DNA of 64,000 nucleotides from Pollenia angustigena. Lineage: Eukaryota > Arthropoda > Insecta > Diptera > Polleniidae. This document shows, piece after piece, positions 46,001 to 56,204 of this stretch. Under the pieces are notes generated by a model. It did no database searches. It was not told the DNA's origin and saw nothing but the letters and a program-made list of their open reading frames with translations. Positions within the stretch are counted from its first letter, which is position 1. Each line of letters opens with the position of its first letter. The stretch is from the NCBI GenBank assembly GCA_930367215.1, contig OV884059.1, positions 7,774,945 through 7,838,944 of the forward strand, given 5' to 3'. The position numbers and the translations under genes were made by a program.

Positions 46001-48459
46001 TTTGTAAAGTATTAGGGCAACATAGTAGATCATGAATGCTTGTAAATAAAGTGTATGTGTGTGTGTGTGTGCTTCGTTAACAAATGTAAAATCACTTACA
46101 TTGATGCCAAAAATACAAAAGCTGTTACTTATTTATCATACACTTATACAAAATTGAACTGAAGCAAAGAAAATTATTCATGTATAAAGAAAATCTTAAC
46201 AAAACAGGAGCGCTTTATAAATGAAAATCAAAATTTTCCAGAAAAGGAATAATTCATAATAGAAGTTTTCACTAAATTATGCAACAAACTGCCAGAAATG
46301 ACAGCAAAACAATAGAGTCTTTACACTAGAAACATTAAACAAATCAATTCTTCTTTACTTTCCTCGTGTTCCTACCCACGTCCCTGCCTTTTTCTACAAC
46401 ATGCATGTGCATGCTGAGACCTTTTTTTTTTTTTGAACTCTTCTTGAAAAGAAACATAAAATTTTATATATGCTTCATTACTTTGGCAAACTTAATAAAG
46501 TCTGCAACATTTTAAGCATAAAGTATGAATGAGTACAACACAAAAACTTTTTGTTTTTCTTTCTTTACTATGAAAAATGAGTAAATTGTATAAGTTTTTT
46601 TTTTTTGGCTGGTTTTGGAAAAGTGTTACATATGCTAAGGCACTTTTTAAAATAAGCTTCAACTATCAATCACACAAAAGCAGATGCAAGTAAGAAAACA
46701 AAGGGGAAAAAAACATTAAATTCATTATAATTATATTTATTTAAAGGAAGACTATTAAGAGAAATAAAAGAGTAACTTATAGGTTTAGAGCAGGAGTTCC
46801 CATCTTTAGAGTCAACCGTAATATAGTTGGGGCTTCTTGATGGAGGACTAATTTTACCATAATGTAATTGTCGGTGACAATAATATGTTTAAATGAAACA
46901 TAATATGTTTAAAATATTCTTTAAAAATAGTTTTGTTGGAGTTGACCATATTTTGACATGTTTTTTCTCTGCGTGTGGTATTAAAAGATAATTAAATATA
47001 TTTTAAATCCATTTATAACGCTTCTTTAAAGCCCAAAACTTTTTTGTTTTCATTACAAAGACAATAAATTTTTAATCCTAAAATTTTTGAGTAAAACTTT
47101 TTATTTAATTCCCCTTAAATCTAAAGTATATTTTAAGGAAAAAGCTCTTTTGTTAACTTTATCTAATTTTGAACAACTTTAACACAAATTTGTCCTTTTT
47201 CCCCAGCAAAATATGAATACCACATTTAAATTTTATTCAAGGGGAAGGGAAATTTTTCCCTTTCAGTCTTTTATTGTTTAATCTTAATCCAATTTAACTT
47301 AATTAACTTATGATGTCTAAAGGCTGGTTTTTAGGCTGCCTATTTGTGTGCGGTTTTTAAAGGCCAGCAGTTTGTGATGCCAGTTAAAATCTGTTTTCGG
47401 TTGGGGAAGGTTGATTTTGTCTGTTACATAAAATAAAATATTGTAATCATTAACACTTAAGGCCATAAACTACTGAGGGAAGCGTTAGACCGGCTAACTT
47501 TTACTAGAACTGTAAAGTAAAGACAGAAGTTTTAAAACAAATCTGTTTTTGTTTGTTTTTTTGGAAATAAAGAAAAATATACAAATGTTTTCGAAATTTT
47601 CGTTTGCAGCATCAGTTTTTTCTATACTTTTTGGTTTTCATTTATTTTGCTGTATCCTATAGCATACTTTTAGGAGGATTTTATGTTATTTGTTGTTGCT
47701 TAACCAACCTACCAGTATAATTTAAAATTTTTGCATTGTTTTCTGATGGAAACTGAAAAGGTTTTTTCCTTTGCCTTTAATTTAAATTGTTTGTATTCTA
47801 ATATAAATTATCTACATACATTGTAGTTGAAACAAAATCTGGGCTGCTTTTTAGGCAAATGCTTTTGTTTTGTTTTAGCTTTTTAGGTTTTTTTTATACT
47901 GTTTAGGGAAAGGGAAAAGGAAGTTGTATAATTTTAGCAGATTTTTTGGTTAATAATTGTTTTCTTTGGTTTGAATAATAAATAATTACATGTGTTTTTA
48001 GCTTGCCTAAAAGTAGGCAATGATTTTGGGGAAAGGTTAATTTTTTTTACTAAAATGATTAAAAGCGGTTTAATGTTGGCTTAGTTTTCATACAAACTTC
48101 ACATATTTTAGGTTTTCCGGCCAAATAAAAAGAATTTATGTTTAAAATAAATCCTAAAAGTAGGCAATGAATTTGTACAAAGGCTTTTTTTTGTCTAATT
48201 AGTTTGTAAGATTGATAAAAAATGTTTGAGTTAAGTAAAATTTAATTACAGTAACAACAAACGAGTTTTGCTTTTTTTAATTTTAATTTTTACACAGTAA
48301 AAATTTAAGCAAAATAACAACAAAAGGAACAAGTTAAGGGCTTTTTTTTAAGCATAGAACTTATTTTTATAACAAAATACAATAAATTCAATCAAATGAA
48401 CAAAATGCTGGCTTTATTTTTTTTATAAATTTCATGGCATTTATACTTTTAAAAATTTC
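43084..48459. other. Long AT-rich stretch, no gene seen
   Basis: 43084-43250 has a few AGTCTCG-type units. The dispersed GCCTAAAAGTAGGC-like motif recurs near 43922, 44031, 44200, 44295, 44475, 45565, 47662, 48006 and 48150. 44345-44440 is a short element of the ATCGATATCG family (see 63733). GT microsatellite lies near 46050-46070. No frame has protein-like composition. Confidence 0.55.
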
Positions 48460-49085
48460 TGGCATACGGCCTAAGCAAATGCGCCTTATGAACGTCCTCC
48501 TGTCGGTCTCATTTTGCACCCCCTTTTCGAGCAAACGCGGTCTTATTTTGTCAATAATGCGTCAAATGGTGACTTCTTAATGACCAATCGTTGCAGGCTT
48601 ATCGGCATAAGCCAGATATTTGAGTTACCCGCACAAAAAGTTGTCCAAAGGTGCCAATTCGCAATAAAAAGGTGACCAACTCACTGGTTCGACTTCCAGT
48701 TGACTCTCAGGTCATCCACTGAACATACGAAGCAATTTATGGTCCGCTGACTTTAATTTTTGAACCAGTTGGACTTTATAAGGATGTAGGCCAAGATTTT
48801 TCCTCAAAAATTTCCAAGTAGTGGACAGGCAGAGACCGAGTTGCTGAGAACGGCGTTGGATTGATAAATTCATAAGGATAAGCCTGTAGCGGCGATGTCT
48901 TCTTCTGTATGCAAGATTACGGATTAGATTAAGAATCGTAAACAGAAAATGTGGACATGAATCGATTCATAGTATTGCGTTTTAGCTGCTCAGACGGAAG
49001 ATTTTGCGCGTCGTAAACTTGACGAAGTGCTATGTTATTTTGGCGAAGAGAGCGCGAAATTTAAAAAAAAATTCCACATTTTGTA
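48460..49085 (-). pseudogene. Tc1/mariner-superfamily transposase remnant
   Basis: The minus strand carries scattered transposase segments in order: EEDIAATGLSL-like sequence at about 48900, then NLGLHPYKVQLVQKLKSADHK (in two parts: LGLHPYKVQL and VQKLKSADH) at 48800-48730, and after a gap PLDNFLCG at about 48650 followed by YADKP and RPRLLEKGVQNETDRR toward 48490. This order matches insect mariner-like transposases whose middle section, including the first catalytic Asp block, is deleted. Many stops and frameshifts occur. It lies in an AT-rich stretch with dispersed-motif copies on both sides. Confidence 0.65.
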
Positions 49086-50307
49086 AACTTTGTGCTGGTG
49101 CAAGTCTTTGCCAAATTTTAATGTGAATTTGTAAAAAATCATTTAAATTATTACCTTAAATTAGGCAATGATTTTTTTAATTTCATTTAAATTATTAAAA
49201 GCAGATTGAGTTAAGCAAAGCTTAAATACATACCTTACAAATTTGTTATATTCCATTCAAGTAGCAAGAAGAACTGTTTAAAAACTTTCCTAAAAGTAGG
49301 CACTGAATTTTTAAGAAATAGACTGTTTTAATGTTTTTGTTAAAAAAATAATTATAGCAATTAAAAATTAAGTAAAATTTAATAACAAAAATAAACAGTT
49401 TTTAACGATTTCGTTGCATTTTCTATAAATCCTAAAATTTAATTTTTAAAAAATTATTTATTTGTTTCAATTTATTACCAACAACTCCCTATATTATCAT
49501 TTATATAATAGAAAAAAAATTCAAAACTTTTTGGTTTTGTTGTTTATTTGCAAAAAAAAAAAAATATTTTCTCTTTTTTTGCACCATAAAAATCTGATTA
49601 ACAAAAGGCCATAAACATAAAATACCCTAGCATACATTTAGGGCTTTAATCTAAACAAACCGAAAAGAAAAACTAGATAACAAACAAAATCTAAGCAACA
49701 AAAACAACAACTAAAATAGCAACCAGCAAAATAAATAAAGCTTGAACAAATTATCTAAATATCCCCAGAGACTAATCTATTTTAAAACTAAATATATATA
49801 GAATATATTTTTAACAAGAAAATCATTTGGAAATCATATCAGGCCAAAGCCCAAATAAATAGATAACAGGGAGACAAGACTTTAAACTGTCATTAAACCG
49901 AAAAAAAGTAATGAAAGCAAAAAGTACTTTAAACTTGTAGCCAAAATGTTTTTGCACATTTTGGCAAACGACAAAACTCTGTACAACAACCCAGAGCTAC
50001 TAGCAAAAATACAATCTCTATTATCTTAAAACAGAGTTTACAAAACCCACATGAGACCTTTTTTTAAAGCACAAATTTCCTTTTTTTTAGTTTTGATTTT
50101 TTATTAAGGAATCTGTGAGAGCATAAAACACTCTCGTACTTAAGTTAATTTCAACAACTCAAGCTGAAAATCACTGGATTTGGTATATGTGTATGTATGT
50201 GTTGTGCGGTGTGCTGTTGTGTTCCTCTTCCTTCTTTTCCTTTATTTGAGAAAAAATGTTCGTCTAATAAAATAAAATCAAACTGCAGAAAAAGTTTGGG
50301 GTTTTTC

Positions 50308-50339
<32 letters not shown>

Positions 50340-50735
50340 TCAACAGCAATGAATAATTAAAATGCTCCCTTGACTGGAGCGAGAGAGATTTTTTGAAATT
50401 CAAACACTCAGGCAGAATAAAAAAACAACAACGAAAAACAACATTAAAAAATTTAAAACGACTACAGCAACAATAACAAAAAAAAGCTAATCAACAACAT
50501 GTCCCGAATTTAGATAAAAGAAAATATTTAATGAAAAAACGGAAGAACAAAGGCAAAGAATATGATACATATGCATAATAGCCAAGACTACATACTAGAA
50601 TATATACTATATAATATATCCATATAGATTTAAGAAAATACTTTAGACTAGACCAAAGTATATAGAATTATTAATAATACAGAGAAGAATATAGACTATG
50701 GTTACTACTAGACTTTAAACTGAAACCATACATGC
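49086..50735. other. AT-rich stretch, no gene seen
   Basis: It holds dispersed-motif copies near 49141 and 49290, a long poly(T) run at 50311-50338 and many AAC/CAA-rich stretches. There is no coding signal. Confidence 0.55.
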
Positions 50736-50743
50736 ATTGTAGA

Positions 50744-51874
50744 CAGAGACCTGCGCCGAAGCGGCTTAGCCGGCTGTTAGCCCGCCGCCGATGAAAATAT
50801 TTGTAGCCACCGCCGCCGAAAATTCTACGGCTAAAAATCGGCTGCAGCTTAGCCACCGATTACTTTATAAATAATTTTTATTCTCTTTTTTTAACATCTT
50901 GCCATTCTTTTTTGTTTGTCTATTCTTAAAAAGTGCAACTCTTAGTTTCTTGTTTATAAAGCACCAAAATTTGATCAAAATTTTCAAAATAACGATAGGT
51001 GTATAGGAAAATGGATGAACACTGGTGCAATTGTTGATTATTTTTTGTGATAACTATTCTGTGTATTTTCCCGCCGAAAAGTTTTAACTCTGTAAAAATT
51101 TGACCAAATCACTTTTTTTTAACAGCCTTAAGTGTTGATTGTTTTTAAAACTGTATATTTGGCTGCAATTCAAAATTAAATCAATATGTGTGAGAATAAC
51201 AAAATTACAGATTTTTTAAGGCATCAAAAGAAATGGAGGATGAAATTGACTCCAGCGATACGGTTGCCGAGATCAGCGAGTTCAATTCAGATTTCGGGCA
51301 TTACGAAAATATGCTTAGCAAGAAAAGTGAATTTAAGAGTAAAACGCAAATATGTTTGTTTGCGTCACTACTGAGGTTTTCGTGTATGCGGTCAACACAC
51401 CAAGACTAGCCTTCAACGTGGTCGAAATTTTGGTGTGTCACTGTACCACATTTTATCCTTTTTTAAGAGACCGTTTTCAAGCCGAACAAAGATAAATAGA
51501 AGTTCTAAAAAAAGATGGTGTGTTTTATTATAACTGTTTTATATGTAAATATGTTAAATTTTGTACCTCTGGAATAGCTTATTATTCAATTAATGTTTGA
51601 TTTCCTGTGTCATTGAAAACATGTAATTCTTGTTTAAAAAAAACCTATTTTTTTGCCATGAGTTGTGAATTATTGTATGAAAAAAATGGCTTAAATTGTT
51701 TGTTATAATATAAACACATACAAATATGTTAACACAAATGTACATACATATAATTTTAATATACATATCCCATCGGCTGACAGCCACATCGGCTAACAGC
51801 CGGAGCGAGCCGCCGCCGAGCATTTTTTTGCGTCAGCCGCCGCCGCCGATGAAATCCCACGGCGCAGGTCTCTG
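50744..51874. mobile_element. Non-autonomous hAT-like element with GCC/CCG-rich ends
   Basis: The ends are CAGAGACCTGCGCCG and its mirror. The flanks ATTGTAGA (50736-50743) and ATTGCAGA (51875-51882) match at 7 of 8 positions, consistent with an 8-bp hAT duplication. Both subterminal regions are packed with GCCGCCGCCGA and CGGCTTAGCC/CGGCTAACAGCCG motifs, very unlike the AT-rich interior. A short frame at about 51226-51370 (EDEIDSSDTVAEISEF) could be a fragment of an element-encoded protein. No transposase domain remains. Confidence 0.75.
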
Positions 51875-51882
51875 ATTGCAGA

Positions 51883-52623
51883 CTAAATTCCAGAACATGA
51901 TAGCCTGGACTGCAATACAAACTAGCCGTTATATATTACAGACAATTTCGCTACACATAGTATTAACTTTTGTACTTTAGTACAGACAAAAGTCTGGCTA
52001 ATAGAAAAGGCAATCGCCTGGTCTTATTAGTACAGACTATTTTTTTATTTTTACTAGACTACTATATAGTCACAAAGCATACAGAGATGAAAAAGTGATG
52101 AAAAATGCCCAAATCATTTGCGAGGGCAGCTTGCGAAGAAAGAGAAAGCAAATGTTTTTTGGTAGTGAAGTGGCAATGTGTAAAAACAGGCCGCCACTAT
52201 CAACACGAATTGCGTAATCAAAACAAAAAATGCAAAAAGGGCAGCTTTTGATGAAAAATACAGAAAAAACATAATATTTTCTCTCTCGTGACGCCTCTGT
52301 GTGCTCTGTGATATAGTCTAGACCAGAGATCGGCAAAACTACTGAATCGTGCTTTTTTCTCTTTAAACCCCACACCTACTTGTGATTAAATACATATTAA
52401 AAAAAAACAGTTGCTTTTTGCTTGCTTGTATGCAAGCATTGAATGTTGCCATTTGTAGTGTTTTTGCATTTTTATTTTTATAAAAAAAACCAAATCCATC
52501 TCGACTTAGAAATCGTTGATTTTAAGGGTCTTATTTTCTTTTTAAAAGATTTTTTTGAGAATTTTCTCATAATTCAGTATTACAATAGAAATCGTTTGAC
52601 AACACTGCTTATAACATTGATCT
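51883..52623. other. Non-coding stretch, unclassified
   Basis: 52070-52340 is more complex than its surroundings and includes CAGAGATCGGCAAAACTACT near 52325, which resembles a hAT-type terminus, but I did not find a matching opposite end. Confidence 0.4.
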
Positions 52624-52997
52624 CCCCTGCAAATAATAGGACCAGTCCAAACACGCGTGTAAAGAGTAGCCCTCAAGGGACCAGGACTAGTCCAAAAGTA
52701 ACCCAAACGTATGGAAAAACATGGTATATTTAACATTACGATGTCCTAAGAGAGGACCATATAACCCAGCTTTGGACTACTAAGGAGTAGTTTTAAAACT
52801 ACTCCATGGTATACTCAAGAGGACTAGTTTTGAAGTCGTTTAAAAACGAAAGCATGTCGTTAAAAAACGAAGACATGTCGTCTCACTACAAACATTTTTT
52901 AACAATGACATGGTCCATGCTTGTATTACATCGGACCAGTTCATGGAGTAGTCCATTTTATCAAAATGGATCAGGTGGTCCAATTTTATTTGCTGGG
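52624..52997. mobile_element. Inverted-repeat element (MITE-like) with GGACTAGT motifs
   Basis: The left end CCCTGCAAATAATAGGACCA and the mirrored right end CCCAGCAAATAAAATTGGAC pair with a small offset. The interior repeats GGACTAGT, GGACCAGT and GTAGTCC. TCT next to both ends could be a 3-bp duplication, but the exact boundary is uncertain. Confidence 0.55.
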
Positions 52998-53089
52998 TCT
53001 ATTTCCACTTATACTACTAAAATATTTCAATGTATGTTTGAACATCTGAAATAAAGAGAAGCCGTAAGTTAAGACTACAAGCAGAGTTT

Positions 53090-53580
53090 TATATTAAATC
53101 TTAAAAATCGTATACTAAGGCTTAAAAATCGTATACTTATATCTCAAAGTCTTATACTAAAACTTTAAAAAAACTCAACCTTAAATATCTTATACAAACA
53201 CTTAAAAGTCGTATTCTAATACATAAAATTCCTATAATTAAAATTTAAAGTATTATACCAAGACTTTTAAGTCTTATACTACAAACACTTGAAAGTATTT
53301 TACCAAAACTTAAAAGTCTTAAACTTAAACTTAAAATTCTTATACCAATACCTAAAAATCTTATACTAATATTTTACAGTCTTATACTTAGATTCAAAAG
53401 TCTTATACTAAGATTTAAACGTCTTATAGTAAGATATAAAAGTCTTATAGTAGATTTAAAAGTCTTATACTTAGATATAAAAATCTTATGCTTTGTTTTG
53501 AAATTCTTATACTAAGATTTAAAATCGTATAAAAAAATTGAAAAGTCTTATACTAAGATTTAAAAGTCTTATAATTTTTG
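53090..53580. repeat. Palindromic AAGTCTTATAC array
   Basis: Units such as AAAAGTCTTATACTAAGATT repeat about every 20-22 bp. It is the same family as 29160-30760 and 32941-33395. Confidence 0.85.
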
Positions 53581-53696
53581 ATATTCTTTAATTAGGCTTG
53601 AGTTAATCAAATTTAATTTTCATGAAATTAGTTTCCTCAGTGAAACTAAGGAATTTTACAACGTTGAATTTTTATTAAAATTTATTGATAATTTTT

Positions 53697-53818
53697 GTTG
53701 GCTGAGCGGGGAATTGAACCGGGTTGATCTTTACACATGTTTCAAGAATCACCACATTCTATCCTCAGAAGATCTTTGAGTTCTACCCACTGCACCACTG
53801 CGGTGCCCGTTAGCCAAC
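53697..53818 (-). ncRNA. tRNA-like sequence, possible SINE head
   Basis: On the minus strand it begins GTTGGCTAACGGG and ends CCCGCTCAGCCAAC, so the termini can pair. An A-box-like TGGTGCAGTGG and a B-box-like GGTTCAATTCC are 66 nt apart. This could be a tRNA-derived SINE or an intron-bearing tRNA relic. The D and anticodon arms do not fold convincingly by eye, so it is not called as a tRNA gene. Confidence 0.35.
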
Positions 53819-53981
53819 AGTCAAACATCAATCTTTAACCAGTAGTACTGGTGGTTCGAAATTTGCTGTTATTATCACTTAAATTTAAAATTACATGTTG
53901 CCTCCTTTCCTCTGTTTTTTTTCGTATTCTTTCTGTCAAGACTTTGTCTTGAAAACCTGAATACATTTGCTTATTATATTT

Positions 53982-54909
53982 TTATACCCTCCTCCACAAT
54001 TAGTTGTGAAGAGGATATATTAAGTTTGTCATTCCGTGTGAAACTTTTTTATTATTCATCTCAGACCCCATAAAGTATATATATTCTGGGTCCTTGAGTA
54101 ATTCTAAGCCGATTTAGCCATGTCCGTCTGTCTGTCCGTCTGTTGAAAACACGCTCCCTTTCGATAAACTCAAAAGAAATGAACAAACTTGGTGCCAAAT
54201 TGCTTGTTTGGGATTGAAATCCAGCAAAATCGGTTCAGTAGGACCAGAGCTATGAATCAAAATGTGGAACCACCACCTAAAAAAATTGATAATTTTGTTA
54301 CAAAAAATAACATAAATGGTGGAACAAGGCACGGAATGAGATAAGATTTCGCAAAAATTTGTTTTATTTGACTGGAAATCACGCTGTTAAATTTCGTGAA
54401 GATCCGTCCATAATTTACCCTAAGCCCCATATAAACACTACTCCCGGAAAACAGTTTAGTACGCCTAAAACCGTAAAAAATAACGCTATCGTAACAAAAT
54501 TTGGTACGTCACAGTTTTTTAGGACTAGAAATAACACTGTGAAATTTCGTGACGATCGGTCCATAATTAACCTTAGGCCCCATATAAACCCTACTACCGG
54601 AAGACGGTTTAGTACGCCTAAAACCGTAAAAAATAGTGCAATCATAACAAATTTTGGCTCGTCACAGTTTTATAGGACTATAAATGATACTGTGAAATTT
54701 CGTGAAGATCGGTACATAATTTACCCTAGGCCCCATAGAAACCCTACTCCCGGAAAACAGTTTAGTCGCCTAAAACCATAATTAATAACAAATCGTCACA
54801 GTTAAGGATAATAATAACATCATACAGATATTACTCCTTAAACATTCGAACTGTCGGTGCAGGGTATCAAAGATTCGGCACAGCCGAATATAGCACTCTA
54901 ACTTGTTTT
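53982..54909. repeat. Dispersed repeat, copy 2 (TATACCCT...TTCGGCACAGCCGAA type)
   Basis: It shares with 41297-42158 the start TATACCCT, the TTTGTCATTCCGT and AAAGTATATATATTCTGGGT blocks, and the end AGATTCGGCACAGCCGAATA. It also has GTCCGTCTGTCTGTCCGTCTG-type sequence near 54121 (a known feature of fly dispersed repeats) and a tandem repeat inside. Confidence 0.75.
54361..54780 (+). repeat. Tandem repeat, 153-bp period, about 2.7 copies
   Basis: Blocks containing AAATTTCGTGAAGATC, CCCCATATAAACCCTACT and ACGCCTAAAACCGTAAAAAA recur at offsets of exactly 153 bp (AAATTTCG at 54389, 54542, 54695). The period is 51 codons, which keeps a 140-codon frame open with a repeated peptide. This is a consequence of the repeat, not a gene. 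Confidence 0.85.
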
Positions 54910-54939
54910 GTCTACTTTCGTCGAAATTTTTTTGTACAA

Positions 54940-55090
54940 ATTAAAGTACAAGATTTAAGAGACTTCGACTAACAAGTCTTTTAGTAAGACTTGTAAACCT
55001 AATGCTGAGACTTACAAGTCTTATACATACTAAGATTTAAAAGTCGTATGCTAAGATTTAAAAGTCTTATACTAAGATTTAACAGTCTAA
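54940..55090. repeat. Palindromic AAGTCTTATAC array, interrupted by MITEs
   Basis: The same unit family. The array resumes at 55759-55985 after the MITE at 55091-55755 and fades after the MITE at 55993-56167. Confidence 0.8.
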
Positions 55091-55755
55091 GGCCGAGGCC
55101 ACGCAATGAGCGGCTAAGCGTCAAGCGGCTGAGCGATGAGCGTCAACAAATTAAAACATATGAAATACTACTGAAGTGGCCACGCATTGAGCGGCATGTG
55201 AGCGAAATTTTTGAGCGGCTAAGCGGCGTCGCTCAGGAATAAAACTTGTTCTAATTTTTCGTTGTTTTCTGAGCGTCAAAAAATAAACATGGCAAAAGTG
55301 AATATGGAGCTTATAATTTTATCCGTACAAAGCCGACCGAATTATGACAAGATATATTACCAAATTTTAAAAATAAAAATATGACCGAGAAATTATTTTT
55401 TTGTTTTGTCAATTTGATGTTAACTTTTTGCAACAGCAAATCAAAGGATTTCACAGACCTACGGCAGTATTGTATTGGGTAGATTTGTTTATTAATGGTT
55501 AAATTCCCCTTGCTTGATTTATAGGATGAACTGGTGTTCGGCCTGTTCGTCGATTTCGATATATGTATATATATATATATCTATATATTTATACCCACAC
55601 CACAATAGTGGAGATAACATTAAACAAGCCACTCTTTACAATTTTAACAACTAACCGCTCAGAAGTGACGCTCAGTAATAAGCCACTTACCGCTCAAACT
55701 TGACGCTCATCGCTCAGCCGCTTGACGCTTAGCCGCTCATTGCGTGGCCTCGGCC
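55091..55755. mobile_element. Harbinger-like MITE with long inverted ends and TAA duplication
   Basis: The left end GGCCGAGGCCACGCAATGAG is mirrored at the right end, and pairing continues for about 55 bp through GCGGCTAAGCGTCAAGCGGC and GAGCGATGAGCGTCA. TAA flanks both ends (55088-55090 and 55756-55758). GAGCGGCT/GAGCGTCA subrepeats recur inside. The centre has a fragment TATACCCACACCACAATAG resembling the start of the dispersed repeat at 53982. The ends are markedly G+C-rich. Confidence 0.85.
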
Positions 55756-55992
55756 TAAGACTAACACTTAAAAGTCTTATACTTAAGGCGCAAAGTCTTA
55801 TACAAACACTTAAAGTCTTATACTGAAACTTGCAAGTTTTATACTAAGACTTAAAAGTCTTATTCAAAGACTTGAAAATCTTATGCTAAGAATCTCTTAT
55901 ACTAAGACTAGGAATTCATATACTAAAACTGGCAAGTCTTACACTAAGGACTAATGTTTGATGACTAGAAAGTCTTTTATGCGCTTAAATTA

Positions 55993-56167
55993 CACTCAAT
56001 TTACATGATGAATTTAATGACGTCCAATTTTGGACGTCATTTTTTTGTTTAGTAGCAATCGGTGTAGAGAAGAAAGAGGGGTAGCAAAATAGACATGATT
56101 TCTTTTTTATCTTCCTCTTTCTTCTCTACACCGCTTGCGTCATAAAATTCATCATGTAAATTGAGTG
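55993..56167. mobile_element. Harbinger-like MITE with TTA target duplication
   Basis: The left end CACTCAATTTACATGATGAA is mirrored at the right end. Inner blocks CGGTGTAGAGAAGAAAGAGG and CCTCTTTCTTCTCTACACCG also pair. TTA flanks both ends (55990-55992 and 56168-56170). Confidence 0.8.
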
Positions 56168-56204
56168 TTAAACATATTTAAATTAAAAAAAAAATTTACA
56201 TTCT

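Noticed and set aside
54359..54781. 140-codon frame with three repeated segments
   Set aside because: It is a 153-bp tandem repeat inside a dispersed repeat; the period divisible by three keeps it open.
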